Origin: SZUA-117 sp964630795
GTDB taxonomy: Bacteria > Pseudomonadota > Gammaproteobacteria > Steroidobacterales > Woeseiaceae
DNA length: 27,683 nucleotides
Assembly (NCBI GenBank): GCA_964630795.1
Contig: CAZVWF010000034.1
Span: forward strand, 1 to 27,683
Direction of reading: 5' to 3'
Positions 1-8,149 of the stretch are shown in pieces. The translations under genes and the position numbers were made by a program. The notes beneath the pieces were generated by a model. That model saw only the letters and a program-made list of their open reading frames with translations. It did not search any database and was not told the origin of the DNA. Positions within the stretch are counted from its first letter, which is position 1; each line of letters opens with the position of its first letter.

Positions 1-1
1 C

Positions 2-1342
2 ATCATTTTTGATGTCAAAACGCCATTGACTGCATTTGTCAATGCATTGCTCCTCCTTCCCTCACAGATTGTTTTTGACGAACCTCTGCATGGTGTACGT
101 ATTGGAAATATGGCGATCGTGACGGTGACGGCCCTGCTCACGTACCGGTTGTCCACGAAAATGTTTAATGGGAAAGGGACAGCCCTGTTTGCGCCACTTG
201 CGATGCTCGGATTCCAGGGCTACACCGTAATGGCGGCAGTCGGAGGAAGGCCCAAGGTGTTGCTTCTGCTCTTCTTACTTCTGGCGCTGAACTTTCTGTG
301 GGACAGACGCTGGTTTGCAGCCGGCCTGGCCTCAGCACTCTGTGCTTTTACCTGGCAACCGTCCGGAATAGTGTTGATTGCCGCACTGGTGTTCGCCGCC
401 AATTCCGGCGAGCGGGACAGGCTGCGCGCGCCTGTTCTTATGCTTGGCGGCTTTTTTCTGGTCACGGCATTGCTGTCGGCGTACTTTGTTTTCATGGGAG
501 CCTTCCAGGAATTCCTCGATGGATCCTTGCTCGCACATTTGTTCGTGGAACGAACGGTGGAACAGAGTGAGCTTCGTGCAATTGTCTATGCAATTCAGGA
601 CGGTTTTCCGTTTTCCAGCAGCTTGATTGTTCTCGGCTTGCTCTGCATCGTTCCTTTTCTTGCCGTTGCAGCCTGGATAGATTGTAAAAAGCACCGCTCG
701 GCAAATCCTGAGCTTGCATACTTGCTCATGCTGATCATGTTCGCTACCTGGTCGGTGTTCGACTTCCAGGCGTATCCTGATTTTTACGTCTTCCTGCCGT
801 TTGCAGCCCTGGGTATCCAGTGGGTTTTGCAGAATCTGGCCGGTGTTATTGGTAACACATTTGGTTTTGAATGGAGACATCGGAGCGTTGCCGCTCAATG
901 GATACTGGTGTGTTTTCTGCTCACAGCGCCGCTTTTTGCGGCTGTTGGCAGCAAGATAGCGGCAGGAGACACACTCGACGATGAGAGGGCCAGATACGAG
1001 ACCCTTATCCGGACGGCCCTTGGCGAAGATGTTGTTGGCAGTACGAACGTGCTTGTACTCGAGATTCCTCAGATTCTGGCATTGTTGCATCTGAATAACA
1101 GCACACCGTACATCGTTCAGATGGATGGCATTGATCGATACGTGGCCAGCCGATTCTCTGGTGGCATCGGGGGTTGGTTTGACGCGATGGAGGCCGAAAA
1201 ACCAGATCTTCTGATTATCGCAACGTGGCGGCTCAGGCGATATTCGCCCGAACATGAGAAGGCCGTGCTGCGGTGGCTCAGTACATCCTTCGAACCGGGT
1301 CCGGTTGACCGCGGTATCTCAACGTGGCTCCCAATAAGCTGA
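2..1342 (+). CDS. Polytopic membrane glycosyltransferase-like protein (5' partial)
   Basis: The reading frame is open to the left edge of the window, so the N-terminus is missing; an internal TTG at 26 is not needed as a start. About 446 codons are visible. The first ~310 residues are a series of hydrophobic segments separated by short basic loops, with roughly ten predicted membrane spans. They are followed by a soluble C-terminal domain of about 120 residues rich in charged positions (around DDERARYETLIR, then a segment ending LPIS). A multi-span membrane body with a soluble C-terminal tail resembles GT39/ArnT/PMT-type polyprenyl-sugar transferases and related uncharacterised membrane proteins. 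The catalytic first periplasmic loop lies outside the window, so the family cannot be proved. The stop codon is followed directly by an antiporter gene fragment. I am confident it is a real membrane protein and much less sure of the function. Confidence 0.75.
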   Translation: MIFDVKTPLTAFVNALLLLPSQIVFDEPLHGVRIGNMAIVTVTALLTYRLSTKMFNGKGTALFAPLAMLGFQGYTVMAAVGGRPKVLLLLFLLLALNFLWDRRWFAAGLASALCAFTWQPSGIVLIAALVFAANSGERDRLRAPVLMLGGFFLVTALLSAYFVFMGAFQEFLDGSLLAHLFVERTVEQSELRAIVYAIQDGFPFSSSLIVLGLLCIVPFLAVAAWIDCKKHRSANPELAYLLMLIMFATWSVFDFQAYPDFYVFLPFAALGIQWVLQNLAGVIGNTFGFEWRHRSVAAQWILVCFLLTAPLFAAVGSKIAAGDTLDDERARYETLIRTALGEDVVGSTNVLVLEIPQILALLHLNNSTPYIVQMDGIDRYVASRFSGGIGGWFDAMEAEKPDLLIIATWRLRRYSPEHEKAVLRWLSTSFEPGPVDRGISTWLPIS

Positions 1343-1515
1343 AAAATGACGGCATCGTCGTTGTTCTGGCATTTTCATTACCCGCCAACGAATTCAAGCT
1401 GACGGTCCTGACGATTACCTGCGCGGTTGTGCTGTTCTTGATCATCGTGCAAGGTCTGATAATCAAACCGCTGGTTGAGCGGACGATTGCGCACGGCAAC
1501 ATAAAGGACGCCTAA
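1324..1515 (+). pseudogene. C-terminal remnant of a CPA1-type Na+/H+ antiporter
   Basis: This 63-codon frame contains GIVVVLAFSLP, then a hydrophobic segment ending VVLFLIIVQGLIIKPLVER. That is the characteristic last transmembrane helix and tail of NhaP/CPA1 cation:proton antiporters (family pattern: LALSLP, then VVLFS-LVQGLT-PL). A full antiporter has about 400 or more residues before this point. Here the homology begins around position 1350, immediately after the stop of the preceding gene, and upstream codons in this frame do not resemble an antiporter. The GTG at 1324 overlaps the end of the upstream gene by 19 bp and is probably not a meaningful start. I infer a gene truncated by deletion or rearrangement, with the junction near 1343-1350. 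A recruited single-span peptide is possible but less likely. Confidence 0.6.
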
Positions 1516-1525
1516 GAAGGGAAGT

Positions 1526-1735
1526 ATGGAGACAGGATTGTTCATTTGGCCTGGAAAATTATTCGGCAACCGCACGGCGGTCGAGGTAATGCGCGACAAG
1601 ACTGTGCTGGAACAGGCGGCACCAACCTGCGCGGTCTTTACCGATATCGCCCTGTCCGGTGCGAAGTATCCGGCCGCAGATTGGTGTGAGTATGCCGTGC
1701 GCACCGGCGCGCCATTGCCGGATTTCCATTCGTGA
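1526..1735 (+). CDS. Small hypothetical protein, coupled to the MFS gene
   Basis: This is a 69-residue ORF starting METGLFIWPGK and ending LPDFHS, which I do not recognise. It has an ATG preceded by a GAAGGGA Shine-Dalgarno-like stretch (about 1516-1522). Its TGA overlaps the GTG start of the following transporter (GTGA at 1732-1735), an arrangement typical of translational coupling. The composition is mixed and soluble, with two cysteines and no membrane segment. The coupling argues that it is a real gene and possibly a partner of the transporter, but no function can be assigned. The alternative is a fragment of a larger gene lost in the same rearrangement that truncated the antiporter just upstream. 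Confidence 0.5.
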   Translation: METGLFIWPGKLFGNRTAVEVMRDKTVLEQAAPTCAVFTDIALSGAKYPAADWCEYAVRTGAPLPDFHS

Positions 1736-2934
1736 GCACCGAGCCGGCCACCCACTGGCGTTCGTCGACCGCTTTACTCATCCTGATGAGTATCGCGATG
1801 CCGATTGCCTTCAATACATGGAATGCACTCCTTAATAACTTTGTTGTTGAACGCGCGGCATTTACCGGCCTCGAGATCGGTATCCTGCACAGCCTGCGCG
1901 AGGTGCCAGGATTCATAGCGTTTACGACGGTATTTGTCCTGCTCCTGATCAGGGAGCAGACCTTTGCCGTGTTGTCGCTCGCAATGCTGGGGCTCGGCGT
2001 TGCGGCAACCGGTTTTTTCCCGACGGTCTATGGTCTCTACTTCACAACCATCATCATGTCGCTCGGCTTCCACTACTTTGAGGCGATCAAGCAGTCGCTG
2101 TCATTGCAGTGGTTGTCGAAAGACGAGGCACCACAGGTGCTGGGGAAACTGATCTCGGTTGCTTCCATCACGTCGCTTATCGTCTATGGCGTCCTGTGGG
2201 TGTTGCTGGAGTTGTTCGAGCTCGACTATTTCTGGAACTTCCTGATCGCCGGTACGATTTGTCTTGGGCTCGCTATCGTTATGTGGCTGGTCTACCCGCA
2301 TTTCAAAAGCAAAACGCCTCAACACAGCCATATCGTATTGAGAAAGCGGTATTGGCTTTATTATGCGCTCACGTTCTTTTCCGGTGCCCGGCGACAAATA
2401 TTCATGGTGTTTGCCGCTTTCCTGATGGTGGAGAAATTTGGCTACACCGCGGCACAGGTCACCATGCTGTTCCTGATCAACTACGCCTTCAATTGGTTAT
2501 TCGCAGAGAAAATCGGTGCGCTCATCCGCCGCATCGGTGAGCGCAATGCGCTAACGATCGAGTATGTCGGCCTCATCCTGGTCTTCACGGCGTATGCCTA
2601 TGTCGAAAACGCGTACCTGGCCGCGGCGCTCTACGTCATCGACCATATGTTCTTTGCGCTTTATATAGCGATGTCGACCTACTTCCAAAAGATTGCCGAC
2701 CCGGCTGACATGGCTAGTAGTGCTGGGGTTTCCTTTACGATCAATCACATAGCTGCGGTCATCGTGCCTGCTGCTCTTGGCATTGTGTGGGTCATCTCGA
2801 ATGCTGCGGTCTTTTTGGTTGGCACCGGATTCGCCGTCTGTTCCCTGCTGCTCGCGCAAAATGTCCCCGACCGGCCCGCGCCGGGGAATGAAGTCCGCGT
2901 CGGTAAAACGCTGATTGTCGAGGAAGGTGCCTAG
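1732..2934 (+). CDS. Major facilitator superfamily transporter
   Basis: This is a 400-residue inner-membrane protein with about twelve hydrophobic spans, the usual MFS length and topology. The first helix (LLILMSIAMPIAFNTWNALL) is followed by a loop containing GLEIGILHSLREVPGF. Two six-helix halves are joined by a basic central loop near residues 188-205 (HFKSKTPQHS, then VLRKRYW). The substrate cannot be told from sequence. The start is a GTG overlapping the stop of the small upstream ORF; I chose it because it gives the expected short cytoplasmic N-terminus and no better ATG lies before the first helix. It is followed after 95 bp by a TauE/SafE-type permease on the same strand. Confidence 0.85.
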   Translation: MSTEPATHWRSSTALLILMSIAMPIAFNTWNALLNNFVVERAAFTGLEIGILHSLREVPGFIAFTTVFVLLLIREQTFAVLSLAMLGLGVAATGFFPTVYGLYFTTIIMSLGFHYFEAIKQSLSLQWLSKDEAPQVLGKLISVASITSLIVYGVLWVLLELFELDYFWNFLIAGTICLGLAIVMWLVYPHFKSKTPQHSHIVLRKRYWLYYALTFFSGARRQIFMVFAAFLMVEKFGYTAAQVTMLFLINYAFNWLFAEKIGALIRRIGERNALTIEYVGLILVFTAYAYVENAYLAAALYVIDHMFFALYIAMSTYFQKIADPADMASSAGVSFTINHIAAVIVPAALGIVWVISNAAVFLVGTGFAVCSLLLAQNVPDRPAPGNEVRVGKTLIVEEGA

Positions 2935-3029
2935 CCGAACGATGCATTGCAATTCGACACTTTGTCGCCAGCATTGCGCAGCGGTTGCATACTTTCGCCC
3001 TTGTTGATATTCCAGACTAGGATATTCCT

Positions 3030-3776
3030 GTGGAACTGATCCCAACAGCGACAGTCGCATTCATACTCGCCGGGTTTATCAAGGGTGTCGTGGGTTTTGG
3101 TTTCCCCATCGTTGCACTTATTGTGCTGACGCTCGCCATCGGGCTTTTCGAGGCGCTGGCCATGATCGTGGTGCCGACGATCGCGACGAACATCTGGCAG
3201 GCACTGTCCGGACAACATCTCAAAGCGATTATCGGACGCATGTGGATTTACTTTACCTGCGCGATGGGAGGCATCCTGCTTGCGTCGGTTTATCTGATCA
3301 GTGTCGACGTCAATTTGCTGACCGGGCTCCTGGGTATCGTGTTGTTTGTGTTTGCCGTTTTCCGCCTTCTGAATGTTCACCTGTCCGTGCCGCGTAAACG
3401 GGAGCCACTCCTTTCGATTGTCCTGGGATCGATCAATGGTCTGCTGACGGGATTTACGGGCTCCTTCATGGTGCCTTCCGTGCTCTACATGCAGGCGCTC
3501 GGATTTGGGAAGGACATGCTGGTCCAGGCGATGGGCGTATTCTTTGCGCTGTCTACCATCATGTTGACGGTGTCGCTCGGCCGCAATGATCTGATCACGA
3601 TCGATGATGCGATCATGTCGACGGTTGCATTGATTCCTGCATTCGCCGGCATATTCGCCGGCCGCTGGATGCGTAAGCGTATCGACGAGGACCAGTTTCA
3701 GAAGATCTTTCTTGGGGGCGTGCTGACGCTCGGTGCCTATATCGCCTGGCGTTCATTCGGCGCTCTGTGGTCCTGA
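3030..3776 (+). CDS. TauE/SafE (TSUP) family membrane permease
   Basis: This is a 248-residue membrane protein with about seven or eight hydrophobic segments. It opens with the TSUP repeat signature GFIKGVVGFGFPIV (residues ~11-24) and has a related second-half motif around GSINGLLTGFTGSFMVPSV (residues ~133-151). The internally duplicated G-rich half-repeats and the length of about 250 residues fit TauE/SafE/YfcA proteins. These export or take up small organic or inorganic anions such as sulfite, sulfoacetate and related acids. The GTG start is preceded by an AGGAT-like ribosome site (about 3018-3022). The gene follows the MFS gene on the same strand and precedes an exported creatininase-like gene. 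Substrate unknown. Confidence 0.85.
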   Translation: MELIPTATVAFILAGFIKGVVGFGFPIVALIVLTLAIGLFEALAMIVVPTIATNIWQALSGQHLKAIIGRMWIYFTCAMGGILLASVYLISVDVNLLTGLLGIVLFVFAVFRLLNVHLSVPRKREPLLSIVLGSINGLLTGFTGSFMVPSVLYMQALGFGKDMLVQAMGVFFALSTIMLTVSLGRNDLITIDDAIMSTVALIPAFAGIFAGRWMRKRIDEDQFQKIFLGGVLTLGAYIAWRSFGALWS

Positions 3777-3850
3777 GCATTGCGGAGAAGGATCGCGTAA
3801 CCCAGAATTGGACGACAGGAATCCCGCAGGGGTTCGGCAGGGGGGAATGA

Positions 3851-4726
3851 ATGAAAAACAATCGATTCAACGGCTTGCTGCCCGCCATCATGATCCTGGC
3901 CGGTCCGGCACTTGCACAGCAGGGCATGACCGACGAAGAGCGAATTGCGCGAGTTGAACGCATGCTTGCGGAGCCCAATCCAATCGAGGCCAGCCAATCT
4001 GTCTGGATCGAAGAACTGACCTACATGGAGGTTCGCGATCGGATTACGGCGGGCGCATCGACGGCCATCGTTTCGACGGGCGGTATCGAAGAGAACGGGC
4101 CGTTCCTGGCAACCGGCAAGCACAATGTCATCCTGGAAGGCTTGTGCCCTTTGATCGCCGCAGAACTCGGAAATGCGTTGTGCGCACCGATTGTGCCCTT
4201 TGTGCCTGAAGGAAACATCGATCCACCGTCCGGCGCCATGCACTTTCCGGGCACATTCTCCGTGCGTGATGAAACCTACCAGGCCTTGCTCGAGGACATC
4301 GGTAATAGCCTGAAACAGCATGGTTTCAGCGACATCGTGTTCATCGGTGACAGCGGCGGCAACCAGCGAGGTATGAAGGCGACCGCGGAGGCGCTGAACG
4401 TACAATGGCAAGACAGTGATACCCGCGCCCATTTTGTCGTCGAATTCTATACAAGTGGCTGGTCCGAGACCGAGCGTTACACCGAGGACGTGTTGGGCGT
4501 TAAAGAAACGACACACGACGGGCACCACGACGATATATGGGTCACCGCATTGATGATGATCACCGACCCCGGGACGGTGCGCTACGAGCAGCGGTTGAAC
4601 GCGGACCTTGCGTCAATCAACGGCGTCGATATCTCGGACCTGGATGCAACGGTCGAATTGGGCTGGAAGATGGCGCGCTTTCGGGCAGCGCATACTGCTG
4701 ACGCCATCAGGAAGAGTACCGAGTAG
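3851..4726 (+). CDS. Exported creatininase-family amidohydrolase-like protein
   Basis: This 291-residue protein has a Sec signal peptide (basic MKNNR start, hydrophobic core, likely cleavage after ALAQ near residue 23). The mature part has the creatininase fold signatures GGIEENGPFLATGKHN (residues ~77-92), PEGNIDPPSGAMHFPG and GDSGGNQ. Creatininases are metal-dependent cyclic amidohydrolases, and relatives act on other small cyclic or amide substrates. The canonical first metal motif is E-x-H followed by an Asp. Here these positions read Glu80, Asn82 and His91, so the metal site differs from true creatininase; creatinine as substrate should not be assumed. The ATG at 3851 follows a GGGGGA ribosome site at 3841-3846. 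A nearby ATG at 3847 is in another frame. It is convergent with the ankyrin gene, 26 bp apart. Confidence 0.8.
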   Translation: MKNNRFNGLLPAIMILAGPALAQQGMTDEERIARVERMLAEPNPIEASQSVWIEELTYMEVRDRITAGASTAIVSTGGIEENGPFLATGKHNVILEGLCPLIAAELGNALCAPIVPFVPEGNIDPPSGAMHFPGTFSVRDETYQALLEDIGNSLKQHGFSDIVFIGDSGGNQRGMKATAEALNVQWQDSDTRAHFVVEFYTSGWSETERYTEDVLGVKETTHDGHHDDIWVTALMMITDPGTVRYEQRLNADLASINGVDISDLDATVELGWKMARFRAAHTADAIRKSTE

Positions 4727-4752
4727 CCGATACTGCCCCGGCCTCTGGTTCG

Positions 4753-6744
4753 CTAACAGCTCACGCAGTTGTGGTTGTTGATCGCCCCGTAGCTTTCGAG
4801 CAAGGCGATCGTCTCCGGGTAGGGCGGAATTCGCTGGTAAGGACTATTGGCCATGTCGACCGTCGTCTCGCCCTTGCGACTGACCACCATTACGTCCGCA
4901 CCCTGGTCAATCAGGTATTGAACGGCTTCCGTATCACCCCGTGATGCTGCGTGGTGCAGCGGCGTGTAGCCCTTGGCGTCGCGCAGGTTGACGTCCGCAG
5001 CACACTCCTCGACCAGGAAACGAATTGCTTTCATCCAGGCCGCTGGTGCGTGAATGTGCGCATTGGCCGCCCACGACTGGCCGTAGCCTGCACCTGATAC
5101 CACGTGGACGGGTGAAACAAACGGACCACCGACAGGGACTTTTGGCAAACCTGACGGATCCATGTCGTTATCGATTTCTTTCCTGGTGACCGCAGTTGCT
5201 GCTACCGCGCCTGACACGGCGATATTCGCATCACCTTCCTTTACTTCGGATGCGGACATTGGCGGTGGCCGACGTCGACGGCGCTCCGGCATCTTGATTG
5301 TTGTTATGTGTGGGTCAGCACCATGCTCTTTCAACATGCGCATTGCCGGGACGTCCAGCGCATGCGCTGCTCGCCAGAACGGTGTCGCGCCTTTGTAATG
5401 TAGTCCTGCAGACTGATTACCAATGACCGAAAACGTGTACTCGGAATACCAGAGATGCGTATTGAGTCTTGCATTGACATTGACGCCGGCATCGAGGAGC
5501 GCCTGCATGACATCCAGGTGCGTGGCTTGTTGCTGCTGGTGCTCGGTCGGGTGTGAGTAGGAAGATTTGGATCCCCAGCGTCGTTCGATCACCGCAAACA
5601 GCGGTGTTACGCCATGCGAACTGGCAATATTCGGATCGGCGCCGAACTTGATCAGGTCGAGTGCGAGATCGAACTGACCATTGATCGTCGCCATCAGCAG
5701 CGGCGATGTGTAATCGCCTGCCGATACCTGGTTGATATCCACGCCGTGATCCAGCAAAAGCAGGACGGCTTCTTTATGGCCTTGCCGCACGGCATGCAAC
5801 AAAGGTGACAGGCCGCCCCATTTGCCGACCCGTTGCCCGTAACTGGGTGGCCTCGGGTTGTCGGGATCTTCTTCCTCCGAATAGTCATAGACCGGGTTAC
5901 CGTCCGCGTCATAACTGACCGCATTGGCACACTTGTTCTTGCTCTTGTTTTCGCCGTCTTCCCCGGCAACATAGTCATCACAGCTCGGGTCTGGCACGTT
6001 AGGCCATTTACGCTGGATCTCTCGCGATGCCTCGATGGCTGCCTGGACCTGGCTGGGTTGCGGTTGCCAGTTGGGTCCACCGCCTTCCTTCTCCTTAAAT
6101 TCCGCCAGGAACTCGGAGATCCGGCGTTCTGCAGCACGATCTGCCTGTTCCAGCTGTGCTGCGTCGCGGAAGTTTGCGGTGACGGAGTGATCGGCGCCTG
6201 CATCGAGCAGTACCTTCAACGTATCGATGCGGTTGGCCGCGGCTGCAAAAATCAGCGGCGTCTGGCCCCAGCGCGATTCCCTGGCTTCTGTATCGGCGCC
6301 CCCGTCGATCAATGCGGCGACTGCGTCTGCGTTGCCGGATGCTGCGGCCAGGTGGATCGGCGTTGCACCCGAGTTCGTGGTCGCCGCTTCGACATTTGCG
6401 CCGGCTTCGATCAGTGTCCTGGCGATGTATGCATTGCCCTGACGGCTTGCGATGTGCAATGGCGTGTACTGACCGATACGCGTACCGGCATCAAGGTGAC
6501 TGCCCGCATAGATCAGCATATCAGCGAGCTCGCCGTTACCGGTTTCTGCCGCCCAGTGCAGGGCGGTCATGCCATCTCCCTGCGCTTCGTTCACGTCGGC
6601 GCCGTCGCGCAAGAGTTGCTGTACCTGCACATTGTCGCCACGTGCCGCGGCATCAATCAGAGACTCTATTGCTGCATCAGCGCCTGACAGGAGCAGCGAC
6701 AGGGCAAGCGCGGAAACAAGTAAGCGCATGTTCTTGAGTATCAT
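4753..6744 (-). CDS. Secreted ankyrin-repeat protein
   Basis: This 663-residue protein starts with a signal peptide (MILKNMRLLVSALALSLLLS, cleavage probably after ADA near residue 24). It continues with a run of ankyrin repeats: residues ~27-200 hold about five (for example TALHWAAETGN, TPLHIASRQGN, TPIHLAAASGN, TPLIFAAAANR). A charged linker at ~200-305 is rich in Asp/Glu. Further repeats follow from SPLLHAVRQGH onward and a final one, TPLHHAASRGD, near the C-terminus. The protein ends with two cysteines (NCVSC). Ankyrin repeats bind proteins, so this is probably a periplasmic or surface partner of the DUF1552 and DUF1592-type proteins encoded just upstream. A GGAGG ribosome site lies a few bases before the chosen ATG; an internal ATG at 6729 is the alternative. 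The gap to the upstream gene is 12 bp, indicating one transcript. Confidence 0.85.
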   Translation of the reverse strand: MILKNMRLLVSALALSLLLSGADAAIESLIDAAARGDNVQVQQLLRDGADVNEAQGDGMTALHWAAETGNGELADMLIYAGSHLDAGTRIGQYTPLHIASRQGNAYIARTLIEAGANVEAATTNSGATPIHLAAASGNADAVAALIDGGADTEARESRWGQTPLIFAAAANRIDTLKVLLDAGADHSVTANFRDAAQLEQADRAAERRISEFLAEFKEKEGGGPNWQPQPSQVQAAIEASREIQRKWPNVPDPSCDDYVAGEDGENKSKNKCANAVSYDADGNPVYDYSEEEDPDNPRPPSYGQRVGKWGGLSPLLHAVRQGHKEAVLLLLDHGVDINQVSAGDYTSPLLMATINGQFDLALDLIKFGADPNIASSHGVTPLFAVIERRWGSKSSYSHPTEHQQQQATHLDVMQALLDAGVNVNARLNTHLWYSEYTFSVIGNQSAGLHYKGATPFWRAAHALDVPAMRMLKEHGADPHITTIKMPERRRRRPPPMSASEVKEGDANIAVSGAVAATAVTRKEIDNDMDPSGLPKVPVGGPFVSPVHVVSGAGYGQSWAANAHIHAPAAWMKAIRFLVEECAADVNLRDAKGYTPLHHAASRGDTEAVQYLIDQGADVMVVSRKGETTVDMANSPYQRIPPYPETIALLESYGAINNHNCVSC

Positions 6745-6756
6745 CCCGTCCTCCCG

Positions 6757-8124
6757 TCAGATGGATAATTCGCCATTGCTGTCACCAAACGATTCCAGGT
6801 CGTGCCCGAACCAGTTGAGCACCCGGAGCATGGCATTCGCCATCGGCGTAGCATCAGGTGCCTTGATGTGCGATCCGCCGGTGTGGCGGCCGTTGGCGCC
6901 ACCGAACAAGACAAGCGGGCAACGTCGGTGATTGTGAAGATTGGCGTCACCCATCGGTGAGCCCCACAGGATTAAAGACTGGTCGAACAAGCTGCCATCG
7001 CCATCCGACGTTTCAATCATACGTTCGATGAAATAGCCGAGCTGGCTGACACGGTACTGGCAGATCTTGTTGAACTCGAGGACACCCTCTTCGCGGCCGC
7101 CATGGTGGGAAGCCGGATGGAACGCGCGGTCAGAGCCGCTCTCCGGGAACGACCGGTTGGATGCGTCGCGCCCGGTCTTGAGCGAGATCACACGTGTCAT
7201 GTCGGTCTGGAACGCCAGGACCTGCAGGTCGAACATCAGGCGAACATGTTCGGAATAGGAATTCGGGACGCCGGCAGGCGCACCCGGAAGCTCGCGCTTT
7301 GCGCCGCTTGTGTTGTTGTTCTCGACCATCTGGATGCGGCGCTCGATTTCCCGGACGTTCTCGAGGTAACGATCCACACGGCGCTGGTCCGCAGCGCTGA
7401 GCGTCTTGTTTATCGAGGCGACTTCTTCCGCGACCCAGTCGAGAATACTGCTTTGCGTACGACGGCGTGCTGCGCGCTCTTCTGCAGAACCGCCGGCACC
7501 AAACAGCAGATCGAATGCGGTACGTGGATTACGGATGGCCGGCAGGGGTTCAGAAGGCGATTTCCAGCTGATCGAATCCGTATAAGAGCAGGAGTAGTTG
7601 TAGTCACAGCCACCGCCCTTGTCGTTTGGCTCAATACACAATTGCAGTGACGGCAACAGGCTTTCGCGACCAAAGCGCTGCGCGTGCAACTGGTCCAGCG
7701 ATGTGCCGACATGCAGGTCGGAACCCTGCGTCTGTTTCGGATGGGACTGGGTGAGGAATACGGAGGACGAACGAAAGTGATCGCCACCCACTTCTGCGGG
7801 TGCGAACGCCTCGGCCATTCGGACATCCGTATTACTGATAATCGTGAAGTGCTCGCGCCACGGTTCCAGCGACTTCAGTGCATTGGCAGACATGAGTTCG
7901 TAGTCACGACCTTCGGTCGAGGGTGCATAGAGGAACTGTGTCTGTCCCCATTCATTGCAGCCCGGCAGACCGTGCACTTCCTCAATACACACGAGCCGGG
8001 TTCGTTCATTGCCCGCGTTAGCCAATGCAGGTGTCATTGCATCGAGCAACGGCAGTGCAACCACTGCGCTGCCGCCGCGCAGAAAGGTCCTGCGGTCAAT
8101 GGTCTTTTTAGTGACGAAGTGCAT
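6757..8124 (-). CDS. DUF1552 family protein, Tat-exported
   Basis: This 455-residue protein opens with a twin-arginine signal (DRRTFLRGG, arginines 11-12) followed by a hydrophobic core ending near ALANA. The body matches DUF1552 features: EEVHGLPGCNEWG, an HPKQTQGSDLHVGTSLDQL region, and late GSDRAFHPASHHGG and ILWGSPMGDANLHNHRRCPLVLFGG with many His/Asp residues. These resemble the metal-site motifs of the DUF1501/sulfatase-like superfamily, but I know of no defined reaction. Start choice: the frame extends to 8190, but the ATG at 8124 puts the Tat motif at the N-terminus and has an AAAGGAC ribosome site before it. It lies 25 bp after the DUF1592-type gene, and the two families are habitually neighbours in planctomycetes, verrucomicrobia and some marine gammaproteobacteria. 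Confidence 0.9.
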   Translation of the reverse strand: MHFVTKKTIDRRTFLRGGSAVVALPLLDAMTPALANAGNERTRLVCIEEVHGLPGCNEWGQTQFLYAPSTEGRDYELMSANALKSLEPWREHFTIISNTDVRMAEAFAPAEVGGDHFRSSSVFLTQSHPKQTQGSDLHVGTSLDQLHAQRFGRESLLPSLQLCIEPNDKGGGCDYNYSCSYTDSISWKSPSEPLPAIRNPRTAFDLLFGAGGSAEERAARRRTQSSILDWVAEEVASINKTLSAADQRRVDRYLENVREIERRIQMVENNNTSGAKRELPGAPAGVPNSYSEHVRLMFDLQVLAFQTDMTRVISLKTGRDASNRSFPESGSDRAFHPASHHGGREEGVLEFNKICQYRVSQLGYFIERMIETSDGDGSLFDQSLILWGSPMGDANLHNHRRCPLVLFGGANGRHTGGSHIKAPDATPMANAMLRVLNWFGHDLESFGDSNGELSI

Positions 8125-8149
8125 TTCGAATGTCCTTTTGATCAGGTTT

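Noticed and set aside
332..1255. Long minus-strand open frame (307 codons) opposite the first membrane protein
   Set aside because: Composition is implausible (Gln/His/Cys/Arg-rich, no domain), and the opposite strand encodes a coherent polytopic membrane protein.
5833..6687. 284-codon plus-strand frame opposite the ankyrin gene
   Set aside because: Cys/Val/Arg-rich mirror of the repetitive ankyrin codons; the minus strand shows clear ankyrin consensus repeats.
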